Positions 28,829 through 38,455 of a DNA stretch of 64,000 bases are shown here, one piece after another. The DNA comes from Bradyrhizobium sp. CCBAU 53340. Its GTDB lineage: Bacteria; Pseudomonadota; Alphaproteobacteria; Rhizobiales; Xanthobacteraceae. The notes below the pieces were generated by a model. The model was not told the origin of the DNA. It saw only the letters and a list, made by a program, of their open reading frames with translations, and did not search any database. The position numbers and the translations under genes were made by a program. Position 1 is the first letter of the stretch; every line of letters begins with the position of its first letter. Location: the NCBI RefSeq assembly GCF_015291645.1, contig NZ_CP030055.1:7648501-7712500 (forward strand). Direction: 5' to 3'.

Positions 28829-29632
28829 TCATCTCGCCCCCTCCTTCGCATCGTTCACCCGGCCACGCGCGACGTCGAGAAAAACTTCTTCCAGCGTGGT
28901 GCGGTTGTAGCGGGCCATGATGGCGTCGGGCGTGTCGTCGTCCTCGATGCGGCCGCGCTTCATGATGATGACGCGGTCGCAGAGACGCTCGACTTCGAGC
29001 ATGTTGTGCGACGCCAACAGGATGGTGGCGTTATTCTCCTTGCGGTAACTCTCCAGGTGGCTCCGCACCCAATCGGCCGTGTCAGGGTCGAGCGAGGCGG
29101 TCGGCTCGTCCAGCAACAGCAGCTCCGGCTGGTTGATCAGGGCCTTCGCCAGTGCGACGCGGGTCTTTTGCCCGGCCGAGAGTTTTCCGTTGGCGCGGTC
29201 GATGAACTCGGTGAGATCGAGATCATCGGCCAGTTTTGCGATGCGGTCGGCGAGGCCTTTCACCGCATAGAGCTTGCCGAAGATGGTGAGGTTCTGCCGC
29301 ACCGTGAGCCGCATCGGCATGTCGACATAAGGGCTTTCGAAATTCATCCGCCCCAGCACCGCCGCGCTCTCCTCCGGCATCCGATGGCCGAGCACGCGGA
29401 CGCGGCCTGAGGTCGGCAGCACCAGCCCCATGATCATCGCGATGGTGGTGGTCTTGCCGGCGCCGTTGCCGCCCAGCAGCCCGGTGATGCTGCCGCGGGG
29501 AAGCGAGAAGGAGATGCCGTCGACCGCGCGGGTCTGCTTGTAGACCTTGACCAGATGGTCGACCTCGATCGCCGCGGGCAAAGTGTCATCCGCGACAGTC
29601 GGCCAGCTTGAAGCCTTGTCATTCTCGGTCAT
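28829..29632 (-). CDS. ABC-2 exporter ATP-binding protein
   Basis: Nucleotide-binding subunit of 267 residues. Walker A GGNGAGKTTT, signature LSAGQKTRVALAKAL and Walker B LLLLDEPTASLDPDT are all present, followed by the switch His in LLASHNMLEVERL. The start is ATG 29632 (MTENDKASSW); the frame is open far upstream but runs through the opposite-strand regS region. It pairs with the permease at 27514-28332, probably as one transcript interrupted by repeats D and E and the 187-bp element. It is divergent from regS, with 124 bases between the starts. Confidence 0.93.
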   Translation of the reverse strand: MTENDKASSWPTVADDTLPAAIEVDHLVKVYKQTRAVDGISFSLPRGSITGLLGGNGAGKTTTIAMIMGLVLPTSGRVRVLGHRMPEESAAVLGRMNFESPYVDMPMRLTVRQNLTIFGKLYAVKGLADRIAKLADDLDLTEFIDRANGKLSAGQKTRVALAKALINQPELLLLDEPTASLDPDTADWVRSHLESYRKENNATILLASHNMLEVERLCDRVIIMKRGRIEDDDTPDAIMARYNRTTLEEVFLDVARGRVNDAKEGAR

Positions 29633-29756
29633 GCTGCAGGCGTTCTTCGGCCATTGCGGCGTGGAGCGCAAGACTTGATGTCCGGGACTTCCGCCCCATG
29701 GGCCTTCGGACAAGCGTGTTTGTGATCGGACACGCGCACCGCTAGATTGGCCAGAT

Positions 29757-31067
29757 ATGACCGAGACCGCAGCTTCCGACTTCCGCCCGTCGCAACGACA
29801 CATCCGCCTGGACACCATCCTGCGGCTGCGCTGGCTCGCGGTGCTGGGACAGCTCGCCGCGATCTTCATCGTGGCGCAGGGGCTCGAGTTCGATGTCGCG
29901 ATCGTTCCCTGTGTCAGCATCATCGGCCTGTCGGCCACGCTCAATCTGGTGCTGCAGACCGCGGTCAATCCGATGCGGCGGCTCGAACCGCTCCACGCCG
30001 CCGCGCTGCTGGCCCTGAACATCGTGGAACTGGCCGGGCTGTTGTTCTTCACTGGCGGATTGCAGAACCCCTTCTCGTTCCTGTTCCTCGCTCCGGTCTT
30101 GATCTCGGCCACGGCGTTGCCGGCGCGGCTGACCTTCGGCCTTGGCATTCTGGCCGTCGCCTGCGCCTCGATCCTGTTCTTCGTCCATTTCCCGCTGCCT
30201 TGGGACTCCGAGGATCCCGTGGTGCTGCCGCCGATCTATCTCGTCGGCGTCTGGCTTTCGATCGTGCTCGCGATCGGCGTCACCAGCCTCTACTCGTTCC
30301 AGGTGACCGAGGAGGCGCGCAAACTCGCCGACGCACTCGCCGCGACCGAGCTGGTGCTGACGCGCGAGCAGCATCTGACCCAGCTCGACGGATTGGCTGC
30401 GGCCGCTGCGCACGAGCTCGGCACGCCGCTTGCGACCATCTTCCTGATCTCGCGCGAGTTGGAGAAGACGGTGAAGGACCCGAGCTTCGCCGCCGACCTC
30501 AAAACCTTGCGCGAGCAGACGCAGCGTTGCCGCGACATCCTGAGCAAGATCACCCAGCTCTCCTCGACCGGCGCGCCGTTCGACCGCATGAAACTGTCCG
30601 AGCTGATCGAGGAGGTGGTGGCGCCGCATCGCGATTTCGGCATCGCCATCAAGGTGCGGATTGCCGTGACCGCAACAACCGAGCCGGTCGGATCACGCAA
30701 TCCGGCGGTGCTCTACGGCGTCGGCAATATCGTCGAGAATGCCGTCGATTTCGCGCGCACCACCGTGGAAGTGAATGCGTGGTGGAACAACGAAACCATC
30801 GAAATCGTGATCTCCGACGACGGTCCGGGCATTCCGCCCGATCTCATGAACCGGATCGGCGAGCCCTATCTGACGCGGCGGCGCGCCCAGGATGCCGGCG
30901 GCGGCCTCGGGCTCGGCGTGTTCATCGCCCGCACGCTGCTCGAACGTACCGGCGCCAAGGTCTCGTTTAGCAACAGGACCTTTCCGGAACATGGTGCGGT
31001 GGTCCAGATCACCTGGCCGCGCGAGCGATTTGAGGCTATCGAGAGCCTAGAGGAAACAATAGGATAG
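29757..31067 (+). CDS. regS: Redox-sensing histidine kinase RegS (RegB/PrrB/ActS family)
   Basis: Membrane sensor that phosphorylates RegR when oxygen or respiratory flux falls. It has 436 residues with six membrane segments (about 25-180). The quinone-interaction box GGLQNPF is at 100-106, the phosphoacceptor His219 is in AAAAHELGTPLATI, and the redox-active cysteine of RegB homologues corresponds to Cys258 in REQTQRCRDIL. N and G boxes (NIVENAVDFA, DDGPGIPPDL, GLGLGVFIA) follow. In Bradyrhizobium the RegSR pair is known to activate the fixR-nifA operon. It is followed by regR on the same strand. Confidence 0.95.
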   Translation: MTETAASDFRPSQRHIRLDTILRLRWLAVLGQLAAIFIVAQGLEFDVAIVPCVSIIGLSATLNLVLQTAVNPMRRLEPLHAAALLALNIVELAGLLFFTGGLQNPFSFLFLAPVLISATALPARLTFGLGILAVACASILFFVHFPLPWDSEDPVVLPPIYLVGVWLSIVLAIGVTSLYSFQVTEEARKLADALAATELVLTREQHLTQLDGLAAAAAHELGTPLATIFLISRELEKTVKDPSFAADLKTLREQTQRCRDILSKITQLSSTGAPFDRMKLSELIEEVVAPHRDFGIAIKVRIAVTATTEPVGSRNPAVLYGVGNIVENAVDFARTTVEVNAWWNNETIEIVISDDGPGIPPDLMNRIGEPYLTRRRAQDAGGGLGLGVFIARTLLERTGAKVSFSNRTFPEHGAVVQITWPRERFEAIESLEETIG

Positions 31068-31170
31068 GGCGCGACCTTGCGTCGCATGTGAGGCCCGATC
31101 GACTATTGGCGGCCTTGGCATCGCCGGATGGCGAGGCCATATGTAGATGTGCAGGAGAGAGGACAAAACC

Positions 31171-31725
31171 TTGAACGCCATCGCCGAACTGAACGAACAG
31201 GCCGACCGCTCGCTTCTCATCGTGGAAGACGACAAGCCGTTCCTGGAGCGCCTGTCGCGCGCCATGGAAACGCGCGGCTTTGCGGTGACGTCATGTGACA
31301 CGGTCTCGGATGGTCTGGCGCAGATCGGCAGGTCCGCGCCGGCTTTCGCCGTGGTCGATCTCAGGCTCGGCGACGGCAACGGTCTCGACGTCGTCTCCGC
31401 GCTGAAGAAGAAGCGCCCCGAAGCGCGCGCCATCGTGCTGACCGGCTATGGCAACATCGCCACCGCCGTCACCGCGGTGAAGATGGGCGCGATCGACTAT
31501 CTCTCGAAGCCCGCTGATGCCGACGACGTCGTCGCCGCGCTGCTCTCGACCAGCGCTGAAAAGTCCGAGCTGCCCGCCAACCCGATGTCGGCCGACCGCG
31601 TGCGCTGGGAGCACATCCAGCGCATCTACGAGATGTGCAACCGCAACGTCTCGGAAACGGCGCGCCGCCTCAACATGCACCGCCGTACGCTGCAGCGGAT
31701 CCTGGCGAAGCGCGCGCCAAGGTAA
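31171..31725 (+). CDS. regR: Response regulator RegR (RegA/PrrA/ActR family)
   Basis: DNA-binding partner of RegS, 184 residues from TTG 31171, exactly the usual family length. The receiver domain has Asp63 (VVDLRLGDG) as phosphoacceptor and Lys in LSKPAD. The C-terminal Fis-type helix-turn-helix reads NVSETARRLNMHRRTLQRIL, nearly invariant in this family. An in-frame ATG at 31147 exists, but the AGGAGAGAGGA ribosome-binding sequence lies between it and the TTG, which argues for TTG. It controls nitrogen fixation, respiration and carbon fixation genes in relatives. Confidence 0.94.
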   Translation: MNAIAELNEQADRSLLIVEDDKPFLERLSRAMETRGFAVTSCDTVSDGLAQIGRSAPAFAVVDLRLGDGNGLDVVSALKKKRPEARAIVLTGYGNIATAVTAVKMGAIDYLSKPADADDVVAALLSTSAEKSELPANPMSADRVRWEHIQRIYEMCNRNVSETARRLNMHRRTLQRILAKRAPR

Positions 31726-31747
31726 TTTTAGCCATAAACAATCCATC

Positions 31748-31880
31748 CCCGTCACCCTGAGGTGGCCGCTTCTTCAGCGGCCCTCGAAGGGCGACGGCCC
31801 GGCTGCATCGGGGCCGTTCATCCTTCGAGGCTCCCGATGGGGCGCTACGCGCCCCATCACTCGCACCTCAGGATGACGGG
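31748..31880. repeat. Family E repeat, copy E1 (intact)
   Basis: CCCGTCACCCTGAGGTGG ... CCTCGAAGG ... CATCCTTCGAGG ... GCACCTCAGGATGACGGG, two nested inverted pairs plus the internal palindrome GATGGGGCGC/GCGCCCCATC. It lies between the convergent regR and mmcB genes and serves as the uninterrupted reference for E2. Confidence 0.82.
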
Positions 31881-31899
31881 TCGTTAGATCCGCTCGCCG

Positions 31900-32388
31900 C
31901 TACTCCCAAAAATCGGCGTGCCCTTGTGGATCGACCAGGCGGTTGATGCGCAGCGCCGCCGCCATGCCGAACCGCACCGTCATCTGCTTGCGCGTCGCCG
32001 CGGCCAACTTGTGCTCGGGCGCTTCGCAATGCATGTGCGCGCCATAGGCGTCGGCGATGATCAGGCCGGTGTCTTGCGGAAAGATCTCGCAGGGCAGGTC
32101 CTGCGTGAAGGCGAAGAACAGCCGGTCGCAATGGGCGCGATATTCGTGCCATTTCTGATCGGCGCGCAGATCCTCGACCGACGACTTGATCTCGACGATC
32201 CAGATCTCGCCGCGCTCGTTCAGCGCCACGAGATCGGCGCGTCGGCCCGACGGCAGCGGCAATTCGCTGATGCAGGAAAAGCCGAGCGAGCGCAACAGCC
32301 GCGCCGTGCCGCGCGCGATCGCGAGCGCAGTCTCCGACTGGCGGCGGTCGGGCGGTGGAACGAGGGCGATGCGGGCGGGGTTTTCCAT
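31900..32388 (-). CDS. mmcB: MmcB family DNA repair protein
   Basis: A 162-residue protein of the PD-(D/E)XK nuclease-like fold (DUF1052). The motif region reads ELPLPSGRRADLVALNERGEIWIVEIKSS (given in two parts: GRRADLVAL and IWIVEIKSS), with the catalytic Asp and Glu-x-Lys. In Caulobacter MmcB is an SOS-regulated protein needed for ImuB/DnaE2 translesion synthesis. I see no clear LexA box upstream. ATG 32388 (MENPARIAL) is chosen without a strong ribosome-binding site. Confidence 0.88.
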   Translation of the reverse strand: MENPARIALVPPPDRRQSETALAIARGTARLLRSLGFSCISELPLPSGRRADLVALNERGEIWIVEIKSSVEDLRADQKWHEYRAHCDRLFFAFTQDLPCEIFPQDTGLIIADAYGAHMHCEAPEHKLAAATRKQMTVRFGMAAALRINRLVDPQGHADFWE

Positions 32389-32461
32389 GGCGGGAGAGTA
32401 GCCGATTCCGGTGTGACCGCACACTGCCCGATGGAGGCGGGCTGCTGCCTCAATTACCGCT

Positions 32462-32596
32462 GTCGTCCCCGCGAACGCGGGGACCCATAACCACAGGAAG
32501 GAGTTTCAGCACGAGCTGGCAACTCCGAGTCCTCGCAAAACTGCTCCCTGTGGTTATGGGTCCCGGGCTCGCGACTACGTCGCGCCCCGGGACGAC
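32462..32596. repeat. Family A repeat, copy A7 (core in opposite orientation)
   Basis: GTCGTCCCCGCGAACGCGGGGAC left arm and GGTTATGGGTCCCGGGC ... CCGGGACGAC right arm. The asymmetric core (GAGCTGGCAACTCCGAGTC) is the reverse complement of the core in A1, A9, A10 and A13. Confidence 0.85.
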
Positions 32597-32677
32597 GGCG
32601 AATGTGGGAACCCGATCTCATCAAATCACTTATCACGCAGCCGCCGCACCTCGGCGGGAGCATCGAGGCTGCGGTCC

Positions 32678-34375
32678 ATGATCGACGATCTCTGGTACAA
32701 GAACGCCATCATCTATTGCCTCTCCGTCGGCACCTATATGGATGCCAATGGCGACGGCGTCGGCGACTTCAAGGGGCTCTTGCGCCGGCTCGACTATCTG
32801 CACGGCCTTGGCATCACCACGATCTGGCTGATGCCGTTCCAGACCTCGCCGGGCCGCGACGACGGCTACGACATCGCCGATTATTACAGCGTCGATTCCC
32901 GCTACGGCACGCTCGGCGATTTCGTCGAGTTCGCCCATGGCTGCAAGCAGCGCGGCATCCGCATCATCATCGACCTCGTCGTCAACCACACCTCCGACCA
33001 GCATCACTGGTTCAAGGAGGCGCGGCGCGACAAGAATTCACCCTATCGCGACTGGTATGTCTGGTCGGACAAGAAGCCTGCCAATGCCAACAAGGGCATG
33101 GTGTTTCCCGGCGTGCAGAAATCGACCTGGACGCGCGACAAGGAAGCCGGTGCGTATTACTTCCATCGCTTCTACGATTTCCAGCCTGACCTGAACACGT
33201 CGAACCCGCATGTGCAGGCGGAGATCCTCAAGATCATGGGCTTCTGGATCCAGCTCGGCGTCTCCGGCTTCCGCATGGACGCGGTGCCCTTCGTGATCGC
33301 CACCAAGGGCGCGAAGGTGAACAAGCCGGTCGAGCAGTACGACATGTTGCGCGCGTTCCGCGAATTCCTGCAATGGCGCGAGGGCGACGCCATCATCCTG
33401 GCCGAAGCCAATGTGCTGCCGGATACCGATCTGGAGTATTTCGGCCGCGCGGCCGACCGCATGCACATGATGTTCAATTTCCACGTCAACCAGCATCTGT
33501 TCTATGCGCTGGCATCCGGCGACTCCCGCCCGCTCGCGAAGGCGCTGAAAGCGACAAAGCCGCGGCCGCCCTCGGCGCAATGGGGCCTGTTCCTGCGCAA
33601 TCACGACGAGCTCGATCTCGGACGCCTGACCAAGGCGCAACGCGAGACGGTCTTCAAAAGCTTCGGCCCCGACAAGGACATGCAGCTCTACGACCGCGGC
33701 ATCCGTCGCCGCCTCGCGCCGATGCTGGGCGGCGACCGCCGGCGGCTCGAGCTCGCCTACAGCCTGATGTGCACGCTGCCGGGAACGCCCGTGATCCGCT
33801 ACGGCGACGAGATCGCGATGGGCGACGATCTGGCGCTGCCGGAACGCAATTGCGCGCGCACGCCGATGCAATGGTCGACCGAACCGCAAGGTGGCTTCAC
33901 CAAGAGCAACAGGCCGGCCATCCCCGTCATCGACAAGGGGCCTTACGGCTATGAGCACGTCAACGTCGCCAAGCAGCGGCGCGATCCCAACTCGATGCTG
34001 AACTGGACCGAGCGCATCGTGCGCATGCGCAAGGAAGTGCCCGAGATAGGCTGGGGCGATTTTTCGATCGTCCCGGTGCGCGATCCCGCCGTGTTCATCA
34101 TCCGCTACGACTGGCGCAACAATTCCGTGCTGTTCGTGCACAATCTCGACAAGAAGCCGCGCGAGATCGCGTTTGCGACGGGGCTGCCCGACGATGCCGG
34201 CGCGCACCTGATCAATCTGCTGGCAGAAGACCACAGCCACGCCGACAAGCGCGGCCAGCACCGCGTCGTGCTGGAGCCGTATGGTTATCGCTGGTATCGC
34301 GTCGGCGGGCTGGATTATCTGCTGAAGCGGAGTGAGGTGGAGAAGACGACGGTGGGGAAGAGGCGCGGAAGGTAG
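32678..34375 (+). CDS. GH13 trehalose synthase-like alpha-amylase family protein
   Basis: A 565-residue (beta/alpha)8 glycoside hydrolase family 13 enzyme. LWYKNAIIYCLSVGTYMDANGDGVGD and DDGYDIADYYSVD near the N-terminus are most like trehalose synthases (subfamily GH13_16), which interconvert maltose and trehalose. The catalytic triad is visible: Asp in GFRMDAVPF, Glu in IILAEANVL and Asp in LRNHDELDL. A C-terminal beta domain follows. An amylase or glucosylglycerate-type specificity cannot be excluded. It is convergent with another GH13 gene. Confidence 0.82.
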   Translation: MIDDLWYKNAIIYCLSVGTYMDANGDGVGDFKGLLRRLDYLHGLGITTIWLMPFQTSPGRDDGYDIADYYSVDSRYGTLGDFVEFAHGCKQRGIRIIIDLVVNHTSDQHHWFKEARRDKNSPYRDWYVWSDKKPANANKGMVFPGVQKSTWTRDKEAGAYYFHRFYDFQPDLNTSNPHVQAEILKIMGFWIQLGVSGFRMDAVPFVIATKGAKVNKPVEQYDMLRAFREFLQWREGDAIILAEANVLPDTDLEYFGRAADRMHMMFNFHVNQHLFYALASGDSRPLAKALKATKPRPPSAQWGLFLRNHDELDLGRLTKAQRETVFKSFGPDKDMQLYDRGIRRRLAPMLGGDRRRLELAYSLMCTLPGTPVIRYGDEIAMGDDLALPERNCARTPMQWSTEPQGGFTKSNRPAIPVIDKGPYGYEHVNVAKQRRDPNSMLNWTERIVRMRKEVPEIGWGDFSIVPVRDPAVFIIRYDWRNNSVLFVHNLDKKPREIAFATGLPDDAGAHLINLLAEDHSHADKRGQHRVVLEPYGYRWYRVGGLDYLLKRSEVEKTTVGKRRGR

Positions 34376-34382
34376 CTCCAAT

Positions 34383-34408
34383 GTCGTCCCGGCGAAGGCC
34401 GGGACGAC
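34383..34408. repeat. Minimal family A hairpin, copy A8 (likely bidirectional terminator)
   Basis: GTCGTCCCGGC-GAAG-GCCGGGACGAC: just one arm of family A folded as an 11-bp stem with a tetraloop, placed exactly between two convergent GH13 genes. Confidence 0.8.
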
Positions 34409-34441
34409 GGCGGAGAATAACGCTGGCGCTTTACCCTTCAC

Positions 34442-36040
<1,599 letters not shown>

Positions 36041-36214
36041 CTGTCGAAAACCCACCCAAAATCGGTATCTCGCGCGAGAGAACGCGGAAGGGATGCCCCC
36101 GGTTCAAACAGCCACGCCAATTGGGACGGCTGTGTGACGATCGCTGCCGCTGTTCCGCGGACCAACCACGACTATTTTGCTTGGCGGCGCAGCAAAAATC
36201 GGCATTGTGAGGCC

Positions 36215-36901
36215 ATGACCGAGCAACCCGACACCCAACAAGCCAAATCTGAAGCGCCGAAGGCCGGCGCGATCATTGTCCCCGTGACGCTGTTCGAGCA
36301 GAACTGCACCATCATCTGGGACGAGCCTTCCAAGAAGGCCGTGGTGATCGATCCCGGCGGCGACGTGCCGAAGATTCTCGACGCGATCAAGCAGACCGGC
36401 GTCACCGTGGAGAAGATCTGGCTGACCCACGGCCATATCGATCATGTCGGCGGCGCGGCTGACTTGCGCGATGCGCTGAAGGTGCCGATCGAGGGTCCGC
36501 ACGTCGCGGACAAATATCTGCTCGACAACGTGGTCGAAAGCGGCGCGCGCTTCGGCATGACGGGGGTGCGCAATTTCGAGCCGGACCGTTGGCTCGAGGA
36601 GGGCGACACGGTAGCGATCGGCGACTTGACCTTCGACATCCTGCACTGCCCCGGTCACTCGCCGGGCAGCGTGGTGTTCTTCAACAAGGATCTGCGGTTC
36701 GCCCATGTCGGCGACGTGCTGTTCGCGGGCTCGGTCGGCCGCACCGATTTGCCCGGCGGCAGTCACGCCACGCTGATCAACTCGATTCTGACAAAACTGC
36801 TGCCGCTCGGCGATGACGTCGGCTTCATCTGCGGCCATGGCGCCGGCTCGAGCATCGGCCAGGAGCGGATGACGAACCCGTTCATCACCGGCGAGATGTG
36901 A
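36215..36901 (+). CDS. Metallo-beta-lactamase fold hydrolase, glyoxalase II-like
   Basis: A 228-residue MBL-fold protein with the metal motif THGHIDHVGG, further ligand His in HCPGHSPGSVVFF, Asp in AHVGDVLF and a C-terminal GHG. This resembles YcbL-type glyoxalase II-like hydrolases that split S-lactoylglutathione or related thioesters. ATG 36215 (MTEQPDTQQA) is chosen; the same frame is open for 1.5 kb upstream only because it shadows the GH13 gene. It is divergent from the alpha-glucosidase. Confidence 0.85.
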   Translation: MTEQPDTQQAKSEAPKAGAIIVPVTLFEQNCTIIWDEPSKKAVVIDPGGDVPKILDAIKQTGVTVEKIWLTHGHIDHVGGAADLRDALKVPIEGPHVADKYLLDNVVESGARFGMTGVRNFEPDRWLEEGDTVAIGDLTFDILHCPGHSPGSVVFFNKDLRFAHVGDVLFAGSVGRTDLPGGSHATLINSILTKLLPLGDDVGFICGHGAGSSIGQERMTNPFITGEM

Positions 36902-36903
36902 GT

Positions 36904-36938
36904 TTTGTGCGGCGGCGTCCGCTTGGCGCCGCCACAAA
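36904..36938 (+). terminator. Strong stem-loop just after the MBL gene
   Basis: TTTGTG-C-GGCGGCG ... CGCCGCC-ACAAA, a long stem with one bulge, starting 3 bases after the stop. A short T run precedes it instead of following it, so rho-independent termination is uncertain. Confidence 0.45.
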
Positions 36939-36945
36939 CTCCGCT

Positions 36946-37108
36946 GTCGTCCCGGACAAGCGTAGCGAAGCGGAGCGCTGATCCGAGACCCATAGCCACA
37001 GGGAGATGTGGTTACGGAGACTCGGAGTTACGCCTTCGCGCCAAGCCTTGTCCTGTGATTATGGGTCCCGGATCGGCGCGCGCTTGAGGCGCGCTTGTCC
37101 GGGACGAC
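36946..37108. repeat. Family A repeat, copy A9
   Basis: Full-length form: GTCGTCCCGGACAAGCG ... ATAGCCACAGG, core AGACTCGGAGTTACGCC, right arm TGTGATTATGGGTCCCGG ... GTCCGGGACGAC. It is very close to A1 and A13 in all segments. Confidence 0.87.
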
Positions 37109-37116
37109 AGCGGAGA

Positions 37117-38343
37117 CTACTTCATCAATCCCGCCGCCGTCAGCGCCCGGGTGATGATCTGGCCGAGATCGAAGCCGCGTCCCTGCTCGCGCTTCGGCTC
37201 GGACTTCTCCTCGGCGACCTTCACACGGATCGCGCGGGCGAGATGCGGCGCCGGCGGGCGCACAGGGGCTGCCTTTGCCGGAGCAGACTTTGCCGGAGCG
37301 GCGGGCTTCGCCTCCGCCTTCTTCTTCGCCTCCTGGATCCAGCCGGTGAGGCCGAAGAATTTTGCAATGTGGTAGGACGACGAAATGCCGGCCTCGATCA
37401 GGAACGCACCCTCGACGCCGTAGCGCTGGTCGTTGTCGGCAAGGCCAAGCGGCGTGCCGTGCGCCATGCCGGTGATGGCGTAGGATTCGACCAGCGTCTC
37501 GCCGTCCTTGTTCCACCAGGCCTGACGCGGATAGCCGTCGACATTGGTCTCGGCCATCGGCGTCATCGGCAGGTCATGCAGATCGAGCCACTGCTTGACG
37601 ATCTCGTTAGCATTGCCGGGATTGACGGTGCGATCGGCGCTGCCGTGCCATACCGAGACCCGCGGCCAGGGACCGCGATGGTTCGAGGCCCGCCGCACGA
37701 AATCGCCGAGCTCGCGCTCGGGTCGTTCGGGGGAATGAAACATGCCGTCCAGCGCTTCGCGCAGGTTCGAGGCAATGCCGTAGGGCAATCCCGCGATGAT
37801 CGCGCCGGCCGCGAACACGTCAGGATAGGTGGCGAGCATCGCCGAGGTCATGCCGCCGCCGGCGGAAAGGCCGGTGATGAAGATGCGCCTGGGATCGATG
37901 CGATGCGTCTCCACCATATGCGCGATCATCTGGCGGATCGAACGCGCCTCGCCATTGTCGCGCGTGGTGTCCTCGGGATTGAACCAGTTGAAGCAGGTGT
38001 TGCCGTTGTTGATGCGCTGCTGCTCGGGCATCACGAGCGCAAAGCCGTAGTGACGTGCGAGCGTCGACCAGCCCGCGCCGAGATCGTAGGACGCTGCGGT
38101 CTGGCCGCAGCCGTGCAGCACAACGACCAGCGCGTGCGGCTTCTGCAACTGCGCCGGCACGAACGCGAACATGCGCAAGGCGCCGGGATTGTCGCCGAAG
38201 CCGTTCACTTCCGCCAGCGGACTGGACGCAGCGCCGCTCGCGCCAAAGTCGGGCAAGCGCAGACCGTCCATCCTTGGCAGACGTCTCAAGAGGTCGACAT
38301 TACGGGCAAGCGACACGGCAAATTCCTGGTGGGCGACTTTCAA
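37117..38343 (-). CDS. PHB-depolymerase family esterase
   Basis: A 408-residue alpha/beta hydrolase of the LpqC/PHB-depolymerase esterase family. Key parts are the oxyanion segment VVLHGCGQTAASYD, the lipase box GLSAGGGMTSAML (nucleophilic Ser), Asp in WHGSADRTV and the C-terminal His in GMAHGTPLG. A Pro/Ala/Lys-rich linker (about 340-375) precedes a short basic tail. I see no convincing signal peptide, so its location is open. It may act on polyesters, feruloyl or acetyl esters. Repeat A9 lies just downstream. Confidence 0.85.
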   Translation of the reverse strand: MKVAHQEFAVSLARNVDLLRRLPRMDGLRLPDFGASGAASSPLAEVNGFGDNPGALRMFAFVPAQLQKPHALVVVLHGCGQTAASYDLGAGWSTLARHYGFALVMPEQQRINNGNTCFNWFNPEDTTRDNGEARSIRQMIAHMVETHRIDPRRIFITGLSAGGGMTSAMLATYPDVFAAGAIIAGLPYGIASNLREALDGMFHSPERPERELGDFVRRASNHRGPWPRVSVWHGSADRTVNPGNANEIVKQWLDLHDLPMTPMAETNVDGYPRQAWWNKDGETLVESYAITGMAHGTPLGLADNDQRYGVEGAFLIEAGISSSYHIAKFFGLTGWIQEAKKKAEAKPAAPAKSAPAKAAPVRPPAPHLARAIRVKVAEEKSEPKREQGRGFDLGQIITRALTAAGLMK

Positions 38344-38455
38344 CGTTTACCCGACCAGATAGTTGCTGCAGTGCGAAATGAAAAGACCGTGTGCTGCCGC
38401 TCCACCGGAATCACGCAAAATCCAGCGGAAATCGACACATATTAACCGCACTGCC

